In this document: one piece after another, positions 41,001 through 51,370 of the stretch
Layout: every line of letters begins with the position of its first letter
How positions within the stretch are numbered: position 1 is the first letter of the stretch
Assembly: GCA_013365325.1 (NCBI GenBank)
Contig: JABVXV010000265.1
Span: 1-64,000, forward strand
DNA length: 64,000 bases
Reading direction: 5' to 3'
Source: Dipetalonema caudispina
Taxonomy: Eukaryota > Nematoda > Chromadorea > Rhabditida > Onchocercidae
Made by a program: the position numbers and the translations under genes
The notes under the pieces: model-generated
Seen by the model: the letters and a program-made list of their open reading frames with translations, nothing else
Told to the model about the DNA's origin: nothing
Database searches by the model: none

Positions 41001-43805
41001 AGGGAAAAAGATTGTTTGATTCGGTAAGAAGGTATTGGAAAAAGGAGAAAATCGGATTAGGATATTGCTAACTGACAGTAAATTATGTGACCATCATAGA
41101 ACAAAAAGGTCAAGGTATAGTAGCTTAGTACTACACCACTACACTATGTTTAATATTGATATGTACAGGCAGCTTAATGAACCGTAAATCGGATGTTATG
41201 CATCCGTAATAAAAGGCTATTTTAATGAACAAAGATCACAATATCATTTGATCAAATTTTACCGATTTAAATTTAAGAAGGAATAATATGGGAAAAAATG
41301 AAATGTTAATTAAATAAAACAATGCACTATTTCAGATTAAAACCAATAATGATTTGTATGGAATGGTATTAATTGATCAAATTCGTATTTGAACTTATCC
41401 AACTTTATCCTTTACTGCTATTCTATTTGATGCAAAATTAAATAATGAATACCATTCGTATAACGAAAAAAATTTTAAAAAAAAAACAAAAAAAAAAACG
41501 AAATAAAAATAAAAATGAAATAAAAAAAATTCGCCAATCGGAGCAGATATCAATAATTTATGCGTATAATTAATTCTTCTCCTACATTGGTTTTTACAGC
41601 AACAACTTTGATGTGGAAATACATCATTTCCATGATTAGTTTAGCAAAATTCGGATAAATAAATTTTTAGCTAAGCAAAACATTCTTTTGAAATCCATGG
41701 ACTATAGTCAATTATTAACTATTGATATAAACCATTTGAAAAATTATATGATAATGATAATTTTATCACTATAACAATCATTATTATATCATGTTATACT
41801 ATATAATGATAATGGCTTATCATCATCAAACTTTGACAATAATAATAAATATGAGTAACAGTAGAATTAACATGTCATTTCCATTTATGATAAGTATATC
41901 AATATATGCTAATTAATAGTTTTATAATTAATGACCTTCACGGAAAAGATAGCATGAATTGAATGCCAACAGTTGGTCACACGCAAAACCGGGAGACGAG
42001 GTAGTGGTGGAATACGAGAATACTTCATCGAGATTACAATCATTATAAAAGGCTATTATTGCGGTCAGTACCTTAAGGAGAAAAGGCAAAAATGGGGGAG
42101 GGAGAAGAAAGTACCCCCTATTGGTTGCATGAAATAAATTGCCTAAAATGTTATCACATATAAACAGACAAGTTTAATGTTGAGTGACAAGGACATCTCT
42201 TAACTTCTCACCACTAAATTACCTCATCTTGGGAAAATATCCTTCATTTACCCATCTTTCCCTTCACCGTAACTCGAAATTGTTCATCTATTTAAAATTT
42301 ACTGATTGAAAGTTTTTCGAAGGAAAAAAAAAAAGAAATTATATCAAAAACAAAAAAAAAAAAATCATTGTGATAAATTTTTTCAAATTTGGTAAAAAAT
42401 TACAAAAAGTTGGCTAATTATGGAAAATAGAATGTTTTTGGTATAAAAAAGAGAAAAAATTTTTTTCATATTTTAAAGTTTTTAAAAGAGAGATTAACAA
42501 CTATTTACAAACTTACATGCATTTATGAACATTTGGTGACATTTGCATGCAATATCCACCGTTACGACAAGAGGCCGCATTACATCGACCTGAAAATTAA
42601 GAAATAAAAAAAATTTGAAATTTTATTTATTGTATAATTATTTATAAGTAAATGATTTCTTTGAAATCATAAATCAAAAAAGACAAAAGACATGCTTATT
42701 CCTAATATCTGTTTTAAACTTTCAAATGAATTTTAATTTTTAAATTTCTAAATATCACTTTTTTCCTTTTATCCTTAGTATCATTAATACTATTATTATA
42801 ATTTTTACTATTACTATTTACTACAATTTTTTACGTCGATGATGAATGATTTTAATTACTCTTCTGCATGGTTTCACAAATATTAAATCAAGATTAAAAT
42901 CATGATCATTAAATTAAAACTATAAAAATTATTGCAATCATTAGTGATATGAATTTTCAATTAATGCGGATAAATTGATTGATATTATTGAAGGTGAAAA
43001 GGTTTAACATTTAAGTAGGAAATGATGAAGTGATGATATGTTTGCATATTTAGAAAAGACAATAATTAGCATCATAAATGATACGGATGATTTACAGATG
43101 GTAGATGAAAACTGATGATAAACAGATTTGGAATGTGAATGGGAAAAAGAGCTTTTAACTGTTTCCCTTAGCAATTATCATTCAATTATTTAACAAATTA
43201 TACTTTTTTTTAATCGTTTACCTTATAGATTATAATTGGAATGAATAAAATTAATTTTTGCATTAATTTCCATTTTATTTTTTTAATGTTATCTTTATTA
43301 ATTGATGCAATCTTTTTTTCTTTTTTCTGTAATTTAATTATTTAATGCAACATTTACTTCATTTGTTTAAATATTTTAGCCTAGCATTTTACAAGTATTT
43401 TCATTGTCGCAAGGATTTTAATTAAAAGGATTTTAGCTAATTTCTAAGTAGCATATATAAAATAGGCTTATGGAAGTATGCAAGTTGTTCGTTACGCAAC
43501 GTACGTATGTAATGCTCAGAACGATTAGATGCGTAATATCCATTATGGGTGAAAAAAGAAGGAAAATTTCCTAGAAGAGATAATAATCAAGAAAATAAGT
43601 AGATTTAAGTGACCACTGGTCATTTATAGAGTATCAAAAGTAAAGAAGAAAAACTAGCACAACAAAAAAAAAAAAAATATTTATTAGACAGAAGCTTGGA
43701 AAAAAGAAACAATCCGTAAAACTAACCGGTTAAGATAGTAGCATAAATTCCAATCCGGAAATTTACAATGATAGTACTAGCTGTTAAAATATACAGCAAT
43801 CGCAT
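15114..43805 (-). CDS. lin-12: Notch receptor (LIN-12/GLP-1 class), 27 exons
   Basis: Single-pass receptor for DSL ligands; its cleaved intracellular part acts with CSL (LAG-1) in the nucleus. Exons: 43727-43805, 42517-42589, 38577-38683, 34064-34192, 29581-29762, 29094-29250, 28139-28261, 26331-26564, 26045-26199, 25742-25928, 25357-25649, 25001-25227, 24605-24722, 24335-24473, 23715-23943, 20885-21053, 20607-20753, 20234-20413, 19833-20070, 18920-19050, 18302-18506, 17774-18012, 17277-17609, 16562-16807, 16125-16382, 15663-15968, 15114-15311. All phases agree, giving 5082 coding bases and 1693 residues. Order: signal peptide 1-26, 21 EGF repeats, three LNRs (about 859-976), NOD, TM about 1129-1147, RAM, ankyrin repeats, Ser/Thr/Pro tail. 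C. elegans LIN-12 is about 1430 residues. The start is the ATG opening a hydrophobic leader. The donor after exon 26 (ATG|GTCCGT) is weak but the only in-frame choice. Confidence 0.96.
15676..15968 (-). other. lin-12: Notch C-terminal Ser/Thr/Pro tail with TPPxS degron
   Basis: Exon 26 encodes a low-complexity tail rich in Ala, Thr, Ser and Pro. It contains LTPPNS (Thr at residue about 1557, codon 15876-15878), which matches the Cdc4/FBW7 phosphodegron pattern (Leu-Thr-Pro-x-x-Ser/Glu). The tail ends in a Gln/Tyr-rich final exon ([20 protein letters not shown]). Confidence 0.8.
16190..17840 (-). other. lin-12: Notch ankyrin-repeat domain
   Basis: Exons 22-25 encode at least six ankyrin repeats. 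Recognisable units include [65 protein letters not shown] and [17 protein letters not shown] degenerate first unit ([11 protein letters not shown]) and a degenerate last one ([14 protein letters not shown]) flank them. The domain docks on CSL and Mastermind. One repeat ([18 protein letters not shown]) has an extended loop. Confidence 0.93.
18363..18419 (-). other. lin-12: Notch transmembrane segment
   Basis: Exon 21 encodes a hydrophobic run of about 19-22 residues ([19 protein letters not shown]) after GISWQT. It is followed by a basic stop-transfer stretch, QQGRKRK. This places the ankyrin part in the cytoplasm and the gamma-secretase (S3) site near the inner face. Confidence 0.93.
18920..20070 (-). 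other. lin-12: NOD/heterodimerisation region with furin site RIKR
   Basis: Exons 19 and 20 encode the part after the LNRs ([15 protein letters not shown]... and [20 protein letters not shown]). RIKR at 19837-19848 fits the furin consensus RxKR expected for S1 cleavage. The next residue is Gln, and the exon junction lies one base further on. Confidence 0.88.
20258..20911 (-). other. lin-12: three Lin-12/Notch repeats (LNR)
   Basis: Exons 16-18 encode three modules with the LNR cysteine pattern and closing acidic motifs: [16 protein letters not shown] and CGWDGGDC. These modules cover the S2 protease site in resting receptors. All three look intact. Confidence 0.95.
21306..21370. repeat. 30-bp direct repeat, 35-bp period
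   Basis: AATAATAGTGCTTTATTTCAG (21306 on) and AATAATGGTGCTTTATATCAG (21341 on) are followed by matching AAATCTCG ends. The two 30-bp units differ at three positions. Confidence 0.85.
22779..23273 (+). CDS. 164-codon ORF inside a Notch intron, opposite strand; doubtful
   Basis: This is the longest uninterrupted frame in the window. Its first two thirds have a balanced composition (e.g. [42 protein letters not shown]). The last third is hydrophobic ([15 protein letters not shown]). No signal peptide and no recognised domain. A strand-opposed nested gene, an unspliced exon or chance are all possible, and there is no splice evidence. A smaller plus-strand frame at 22015-22299 lies just upstream. 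Confidence 0.25.
   Translation: MMVVVKHFESDLGLQSIGAITGSLKPDKRMMCSQQRCYIIKQKRKEMLWIVNYTLCCSLQYDKQKIRIRWDSQTDHHLTLVIKNGQSWESSLHFRDIKNILNPFFHTLFNIHYLLYKHEINYLKSEYHKKLVFMICNHSLILPFFSLITHSLLATATTIPFINV
26565..28138. other. Notch intron 7 (1.6 kb)
   Basis: AT-rich intron with a CT run (26951-26970) and an AATG tetranucleotide run (27173-27202). No exon seen. Confidence 0.7.
29763..34063. other. Notch intron 4 (4.3 kb)
   Basis: Holds CT/purine arrays (31196-31220, 32362-32412), ATTC-type repeats (about 31380-31460) and a short CGATC array (30108-30126). It also holds the candidate alternative first exon at 33802-33868. I see no missing EGF exon. Confidence 0.7.
33802..33868 (-). other. candidate alternative first exon in Notch intron 4
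   Basis: On the Notch strand an ATG at 33868 opens a 22-codon frame ([11 protein letters not shown]...AAELRVY). It ends at a donor G|GTAAAT in phase 1, the phase needed to enter Notch exon 5. The local sequence is richer in GC than the rest of the intron. It would produce a receptor lacking EGF1-3. No promoter or transcript evidence is available. Confidence 0.25.
34430..34735. repeat. degenerate pyrimidine-rich minisatellite
   Basis: Related blocks recur with spacing of about 30-45 bases. They combine TCCATC or TATCC, CCTAGA or GAGAC, TTCTCCGATTTT or CTCCATTTTTC, and TCTTGTCC. Examples begin near 34451, 34480, 34545, 34570 and 34620. The array is too diverged for me to fix one unit length. 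Confidence 0.6.
34791..34864. repeat. (CT)n followed by poly-T
   Basis: CT dinucleotides to 34828, a short gap, then about 21 T residues. Confidence 0.95.
35026..35052. repeat. poly-T run
   Basis: Twenty-seven consecutive T residues. Confidence 0.97.
35822..36000. repeat. (CT)n and poly-A tracts
   Basis: A CT-rich run (35822-35867) is followed by T-rich sequence and a 26-base poly-A run (35975-36000). Frames crossing it encode only Lys or Ser/Leu/Phe repeats. Confidence 0.9.
37911..37950. repeat. (CT)n microsatellite
   Basis: CT dinucleotides with one CCC interruption, within Notch intron 3. Confidence 0.92.
38684..42516. other. Notch intron 2 (3.8 kb)
   Basis: AT-rich with islands of higher complexity at about 39340-39500 and 41940-42130. 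The second island carries the 13-mer shared with intron 4 (42113-42125). No exon compatible with Notch phases was found. Confidence 0.65.
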
Positions 43806-44583
43806 TGTAAGAGGCTTCTTGAGTGTTCTTCCAGAATTTCCTTGTCTTTTTTTCTTTCTCTCTCTCTTTTCTTTTTCTTTTTTTTTTTTTTAAATAACTA
43901 TGTCAGAAATATATTTCAGTGTATGATAGTAATGATGAAGTGAAATATTTGTCCAAGAAATTGTACTAATTATCAATTTAATGTTACTGTAATAGTTGTA
44001 GTAATAGTTGTTGTTATCGTTAATTGAGCATTCATGAAAAGTAAAAATCAATGTCAAAACAGATAAATAATCGTTCTCCTGTAGAAATTAATAACACTGA
44101 TTAAATTAAATTCTCATTTACGAATGCAATAACAATATATAATGATGTTAATGGATAAATAAAGCCGAATAGAATTTCTACAACATATATATCTATATTA
44201 ATCAGAATGTTCAATGAAAATATTTAAAAATTGAATGATTTTTAAATGATGAAAAAATTTCTCTTCTTCTTTCAAAATTTTCTTAATATTTTAAATTTTT
44301 GATGTTACAACAATCGATGTAAATGAATAATTTTTAACATATACATTAATCTGCATGAAAGTTAGTAATTCTAACATAATTAAATACAAATAATAGAAAC
44401 GAACAATATCGGAAGAGTATAGATAAAAAAAAAAAAAAAGGTTTAACCGGAATGAATAGGAATTTTAGGAAAGAAATGATAGGTAAAATATATACGGAAA
44501 AAGAGGTATTTATGCCATCAGCATCCATTTAAGGATAGATAAAATGGATTGTGTGCTAAGAAATATGTCTGTCTAAGAAAGTG

Positions 44584-44585
<2 letters not shown>

Positions 44586-44615
<30 letters not shown>
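44586..44615. repeat. (TG)n microsatellite
   Basis: About fifteen TG units, 0.8 kb upstream of the Notch ATG. Confidence 0.95.
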
Positions 44616-46220
44616 CGAATAATGCGAGTAAACTGCATTTTTGCAAGAGGAATAGAGCAAGCAACATGCAACAGCAAAAAGAACATCAAATAGCAATGAC
44701 AGAACAGCATCAGAGATGGATGGATAGGAGATGACAAGCGGACGAAAAGGGGGTTGGTCTACGACGAGATTGAAGACCGCCCCGACAATTGAAAGACGAA
44801 TAAATCATCGGTTTTGGTGTAGTTAGTTGACTTTTACGTTGTTATTTTTGTTAGTTGTACTTGTAAAAATTTAATTTTTCAAAAAAAAAAAAAGAAAAAA
44901 GGAGCAAAAAGAAAGAAGAAGAAAGGAATGAAAAGAAAGAGAAATTGAAATTGTATCAAAATTAATGTCTTTTTGTTTTTTGCTAAATTTGAATTTTTAG
45001 TTTGTTGAAATTGAAATTTCTATAATAATTTGTTAAATTTTATTGATTGATTTGTTAAATTTGATTAATCAATTTGCATTGATCATTTTATTGTATATCA
45101 ATTGTGTAAGTAAATAAAGGAATGTCAATCCTTGAATTAAAGATCGATGATCCTTGTGAAGAGATCGATTATCAATAATGAACTTAAAAATACATCTTGA
45201 AATGACAAGATGATTATCATTTTTTGATGATGATAATGGTAATAAGTACTGAATATAACACCATACTGTAATGTTCTGCGAAATCATTGAAGGGTGAGTT
45301 TTAATTTTAGACTTTGTATTAACATTGTAAGAATTATGATTATTCTGAAAGATTTCATCCGTTTTGCTAATTATCGTAGATTTGAGCTGATTGAGCACCG
45401 TATCCGACTTTTATAAAAACATGTAACATGGCATTTTGTTGATGTCCTTGAAAGCTTCAGCAATAAACCTTCAAGTTTTATTTAGCAAATAGCTATTTTT
45501 TATTTGAATTGGTAAATGGAAATTTTGATAATTTCAAAAAGTTCAATTTTAAAATAACTATTGTGTTCTATTTAACAAAGTTGAAATATTCATTTATCAT
45601 AAGCTATTTGTAATCAATCATTGAACGATTCAGGAAAATGTCAAGAACTAACGGAGTGAACAATTGGTTTACTTATAGTTTGTTCTCATCATTGATAAAT
45701 AGTGTTTAATAAATAGAAATATGGGATTTAATTTTTTTTTGCCGATTTCAATTGATTTTCATTTTTTACTAATTTTAAAACTTAACTTATTCTTCGAATT
45801 TCTGTTAATTTTTTGTAGAAATTGCAAATTTTCTTTCCTCATGGAACATTTCCCTCGAAATTTTATAAACTTTCCTCTATTTCTTTGGAGAAAAAAATTA
45901 GCAAAATGCTTGGAGCGTATAACATTTAAAAAGTTTGACAAATTAACGAAACATTTAGCAAGCCAAAAAGAAAGGATGAAAATTGGAATATAACTTTTGA
46001 TAACTTTCAAAAAACTTAATAAGTATCCAGAAGTTTTTTTAAATAAACAAAAATATTCCACAAATTTTGGCAACGTTATCATTATGCCAAGGTAAACGTT
46101 TAATTATTAAATAAGACAAGTCAAGGAATTAATAGAACTGTGATATAATAATTTGAAAAAAATTACTGTGATATACTAATTTGAAATAGAAGTTGGAAAT
46201 TGAAGAAATGAAATAAAATT

Positions 46221-46631
46221 TTGGGGAACTTTTATGGAATGTTTATAGTTTGGCATTTTGTAAGTGGTAATGTTAGTGATGAATCGGCGCCATCCCGTGG
46301 AATTTTTAATAAGCCACTGCTAATTATTGCATCATCAACTCTGAGGAATTACTTAAATAGTGCATCTGATGGAAGCGTAAACTCGATATTGGAAATGAAA
46401 GTAATAAGTAATGGAACTTAACAATTCAAAATTAAAGCGAAAATGATAACGATAAGGCCATATTTAGTGCAAAATGAATATTATGCATGTTTTCGAAATT
46501 CATTTTCATCAAATCATATCCTGGGCTGTACTGGCCATTTGGAAATATTTATTTTAAATTGGCTTGACAAAATAACAATATCTTCTCAATTACAAATTAA
46601 TAAAGTCGGGGTATTTAGTGCCAGCTATTAA
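46221..46631 (+). other. pair of adjacent short ORFs, possible gene relic
   Basis: Frames 46221-46421 and 46443-46631 lie 21 bases apart. Both have fairly balanced composition (SDESAPSRGIFNKPLLIIAS; GCTGHLEIFILNWLDK), unlike the Lys/Phe-rich chance frames around them. No family recognised and no splice signals that join them cleanly. Could be a decayed gene or transposon fragment. Confidence 0.2.
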
Positions 46632-46983
46632 TATGGTAGAAATAAGATTATTGGAAAATAAAAATTAAAAAGTCAAATGAGTTCCATTTCAAGTATCTCC
46701 TACACATTTCCTGATCCGTTCCGGACAAAGGATGAAATTTCAAAAAGAAAAAAATATGCTAATTTGAACAAATGCAACAAATTTGCTTAAAATCCATTTC
46801 ATAAAAAATTTAATTATTACAGTTGACATCGTTTAAGAGTCTTCTTTTTTTTTGCAAAGAAAAGAAAAAGGAATTAAAATTTAGTTGAAGGCAAAAATGA
46901 AAAATGGTGTCATCGATGGATGATGATGAGATAGATAGATTGATGGTGACACCAATGTTACCGTATCCCTTGCATTTGTCAAC

Positions 46984-47020
46984 TACACACAAATACACAC
47001 ACACACAACACATATACACA

Positions 47021-47060
<40 letters not shown>
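46984..47060. repeat. (CA)n microsatellite, interrupted
   Basis: AC dinucleotides with AAT, ACA and TAT interruptions, becoming pure over the last 30 bases. Confidence 0.95.
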
Positions 47061-47061
<1 letters not shown>

Positions 47062-47532
47062 CGACATGTAGAGAGGGGCATACTATGGTATTAGTTAATG
47101 ATTGAAATAGGAATTTTAAGTTAGAATAGATTGATAAAATAAACAAAGGTAAATAGGATGATTAGGTTCGATCAGAAAAAAGAAGGAGGAAAAGGAGAAG
47201 GAAAAGGAAGAGAAGGAAGAAGGATGAATAAACAATAACAATAACAATAACAATATTGAGCCCCCTGCTGAACAAATGAGTGGAACAGCATGAGGTAATT
47301 TCATCACTCACCCAATTAATTATGGTAATTTGTTACAATAAAAATAGATGGAATATAGTTTCTCTTCATACTTGTTGATTTCCGGCAGGGAAAGTATCAC
47401 TTTATCGGAAACGGTAATATGTATGGTTGAATCGGGAAGTTAAAATGGATAGATATGATCTATTCAATATGTTTACAACAACTTCAAAGATTTATCTCAA
47501 TTGATATGAATTATCCTGCAATAAACAGGATG

Positions 47533-47561
47533 ATGGGAAATGATTTAACGATTAATGGGAA
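47533..47561 (+). promoter_or_regulatory. paired CSL/LAG-1-like sites
   Basis: ATGGGAA occurs at 47533-47539 and again at 47555-47561, in the same orientation and 22 bases apart. It fits the LAG-1 consensus RTGGGAA. The pair lies about 3.7 kb upstream of the Notch ATG. Single sites are expected by chance several times in this window; the close pair is the notable part. Confidence 0.25.
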
Positions 47562-48999
47562 TAATATCTGATAATGATGAATTTAAGTAAAGTGTAGTAG
47601 CAAATTTCCAGTTTAAAATTTTATAAAATTTAATTAAATATCATTTAAATTTTATTCGAAATAAATAAAGTTAATTTATAATTGAATACTACATAATTTA
47701 TTCATCATTTAATCAAAAATCCGTTAATGAAAATGTAATGGATTGAAGAAATCATTCTATCATAATTTTTACAAATAAGAATTAATACATAAACTTCAGA
47801 ATTCAACAATTTAGACGGATCCTATAGAATTATAAGATTTACCTAATTAATAAAAAGTTTTTCTTCAAAGAAAATTAGTAAAAAATTCGGTAGAGCTGGT
47901 TAGATAACAGTGGCAAACATAAGTTTATAAACGACGAAATAACTTTATAGAGAAAAAGACAAAGAAACATAATATCATATAAAAAAAGAAAAAGAAAAAA
48001 CAAATAAAATAGATATCGCCATCGATAAAAATGAAATGTGAAACGATCCGATGAATTTATAGCAGACAGTATCGCGGAAAGTTTTACTTGGGATAAACGC
48101 GATGATTGAAGAAGAAAGGAAGGAATTGATGATAATGGAAAAGATACTGAAAGAGCAGTACCATTCTTTGTCTAAGCTAATATCTTTGTTTTAGCTTATT
48201 TTTAAGTTTATCCAAAATTCTCATACTTTTAATTAAATTTCTATGCGAAAATATTATCAAAATCATATTAATAATATGATAATTTATAAGATTTCTCTTT
48301 ACCTAATCATTCAAAGTATTAATTTAATTCTTTTTTCTTTTTCTGAAAATTTTTTTATCAGTGTTGTTGATAAGAAATGCTAATTGATGCAAAAATTTTT
48401 TTTTTTTTAAGAAAGATAAGGTGATTATCCTATCTCTCATGTACTTTTCTTTTCTTTTTTGGAAAATACAATAGAAAAATTCTGTATTAAATTGAAAAAG
48501 ACAATAAGCCATAATTAATCAAATATGAACTAGGTGAGTAATTGAGTAAGCAAATGGTTTCGAATTCAATTTCAAATTCCATCACTAGAAAAATAAATAA
48601 CAAGCAGACTGTTCAAAGCATTAGTACCAACCAATAAAATAAAACGGTGCATTTACTTGAATTTATGCTAATCGTTACTTTCATTTTCTTTTTTTTTCCT
48701 CTTTCAAGTACAAAATTTGAAATTGAATATGAAAACTTATTAAAAATATTGTAAAAACCATTGAAATACACAAAAACAATAAAGTAAAAAAAAATTAACA
48801 ATTAATGAAATATGCTAATTTAAGGTCTTTAAACAATATGAAAAAAATGGAAAAATCACCAGTAATTTTCTTTTTTTTTTTTATTTTTCTTTTTCCGTTG
48901 TATCGAAACGAATGAATGATTGAAAGTATGAAAAGTAAAAGAAAAAAAAATTTTTTTTCCTAAAAAAAAAAATGAATAAAAAAAGTTTGATTATTTTTT

Positions 49000-49001
<2 letters not shown>

Positions 49002-49033
<32 letters not shown>
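49002..49033. repeat. poly-T run
   Basis: About 32 consecutive T residues. Confidence 0.97.
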
Positions 49034-49325
49034 CTAACCGATTAAAAGCCGGAAAATGTTAATAATCTCACAGTATATGCATCAACGGTTGGTTAATGGA
49101 ACTATTATATATGAGTGAGGAAGTTGTTTGCTATCGTTTATAACCGTAATAATATTATTATTATTGTAATAGTACGATTGGGATGTTATTTTCGCATAAT
49201 AATCATTCCCAATTTTTTTTTTTCAACTCGTTGGTATTCGGGTAGGTATATTCTTTTCATTTTCAATCTTCGAAGTTTTCCCATTCCCAACCTCTAACCC
49301 ATCACTTTTTCAAGGCAGTTTAACT

Positions 49326-49327
<2 letters not shown>

Positions 49328-49358
<31 letters not shown>
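49328..49358. repeat. poly-T run
   Basis: About 31 consecutive T residues. Confidence 0.97.
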
Positions 49359-49360
<2 letters not shown>

Positions 49361-51346
49361 AATTTTCTCAGATAAATAAAATAACAGTTGTGTATATGTG
49401 TATATATTTGGGCGTGAGAATGAATGAAAATAAAGATTTTGAACAATTTAAGTCATCATTTTAAATATGAATTTAACAGTAATGAAATTATTTTAATTAT
49501 CGAATATTGGCTTAACTTTTGGTCTAATAAGTATTAAGCAAATAGTAAAGGATTGTGTAATAAACGATTATTAAACATAATACAAATAAATATAATTTAA
49601 ATGGAAATCATAAATAAATACTGATTTAAAGGAAGATTTATATTTAAAAATAATTTCATTATTGTTTAAAAGTATTTGTTTTGATAAGAAAAATCTTGTA
49701 GCAATGATAATTTTTAGGTTGAACGGAAAGGAAATATGAGTTATTTAATTCTTCTTTAGTAAATAATTACTTTATTTGTTGAATTCTAATTAGAGTGTTG
49801 ATTGGTGATGAAAAGTTATAGGTGATAATATTCAGGGCGAAGAGTTATTTGATTGCTTGAAAGCATTGGATATTTTAAAACGAAAGTTGAAGGAATAAAA
49901 TACTTGTTTATATTATTTAATGCTAATTGATCAAAATTAGTCTATTAAAAGTTTATTCAATTAAGCTACCATTGATAAAGATACGGTAAAATAAAACTAA
50001 AACTGATAGTTGAAAATTATCCTTTACCATATAGCTATTTCTTTATTATAATGAAATTAAACAGTAAGAAATAATATCGAAGGATAACTTTAACATCATT
50101 TTGTCAATTATTTGATTAAATTTTTCGAAAACTCAATAATATAAGTTGAAATTTTGATCAAAAATTTCTCAAATTAAATTTGCATCATCCTTGATAGGAA
50201 AATTGTATTGATATTTCAAAGTGATTGAATTATAGAAAGAATAAGAGGATTAAATTTCTCTCTTATTTAAATAGACATAAATTAGGCAGCTTAGATTATT
50301 GGGGTGATTGAGGAAGATATTTTATTTGTACTTTAACAACAATGTTAACAATTTTTCCAAGCAATGTCATAATTTTGTTATTACTAAATCAGCTTGGATC
50401 ACTTAAGCAACCTTTCAGCTGTCCAGTTATCGCTTGTTCATCGAATAATTAAATGTTCGATTGTCAGTGAATGATTTATTCAACCAAAACTTTTTGGTCC
50501 TCTGACCCTATCTTTAAAATTAAAACATAATGAAGTAGGAAGAAAAAAGGAACAACAGTATTATTTTAAAAAAAACATCAGTAATGAAATTGAACAATAG
50601 TTAAATAAGCTTATTCCTATTCCTAAGTGATTAATTAATTATTCAAATTATAAAATTTTTGATAATTGCAAACTATGTAACTTACTTTAATGATCTTTGT
50701 CATAAGTACTGTAAATTATTAATGAAAATTTGATTAGGCATTGAAAAAAAGAAAGAAGGTAAATGAACTATCCTAAATGATTTAAAGTTGTATTCCTTAC
50801 TTTCGGACTGTTATATAATCTTATTTAGTAATCATTATGCTTGATTCGGTTCTTTAATCTTACTATTATTTCTTTTTTTTGCAAAAAAAAAAATTGATGT
50901 CCTTCAAACAATTTGATTTTACTTTCAACGAATGCAAATAAAGTATGGTAAATTTTTGTAAATTTTAGATTTATATTTTCGTATTCTATTTGATTATTTC
51001 AAAATTTCCATTTCTTTTTCTTTTTTGAAAAGAAAGATGGATGAATAATCTTATCAATTAAATGAAATGTCATAGTTAGCATCAAAACTAATGTAAGAAT
51101 GTATTGAATAATGTTAATAGGTCAAAGTTTAAGGATCTAATATTATTATATTGAATTTCATCATTTGGCTCAACTTTCTACTTTGCATGCAAAATGGATT
51201 GATGTAAATATTGCAGAGTGGAAGAATATTATATTAAAACATTGTTGGTTATGAGATTGAATAAATGGATTCATCTTTCTTGATGGATTTATAGGATAAT
51301 CCCTACCTTCACCGCCTAGAAGTTTAATCTGGCGCCGGTAACATCA

Positions 51347-51370
51347 TATGCATGCATGCTTGCATGCATA
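51347..51370. repeat. perfect 10-bp inverted repeat (TATGCATGCA)
   Basis: TATGCATGCA (51347-51356) and its reverse complement (51361-51370) are separated by TGCT. A further ATATGCATGC follows, and a GGCGCC palindrome lies at 51331-51336. It could extrude as a hairpin or bind a dimeric factor. Confidence 0.8.

Larger units (their letters stand above)
20969..42589 (-). other. lin-12: Notch EGF-repeat region (21 repeats plus one half repeat)
   Basis: Exons 2-16 encode 21 six-cysteine EGF modules. Several carry the D-I-D/N-E/D-C calcium-binding signature (DVNEC, NIDDC, DIDEC, DINEC, NIDEC). Many have CxNGGTC-type sites for O-fucose. After EGF12 a truncated module ([13 protein letters not shown], near 25610-25645) contributes only the last two cysteines of an EGF fold. 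Most junctions fall in the G|G of the C-terminal FTG or PG turn (phase 1), as is common in EGF genes, which makes module gain or loss by exon shuffling easy. Confidence 0.93.
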
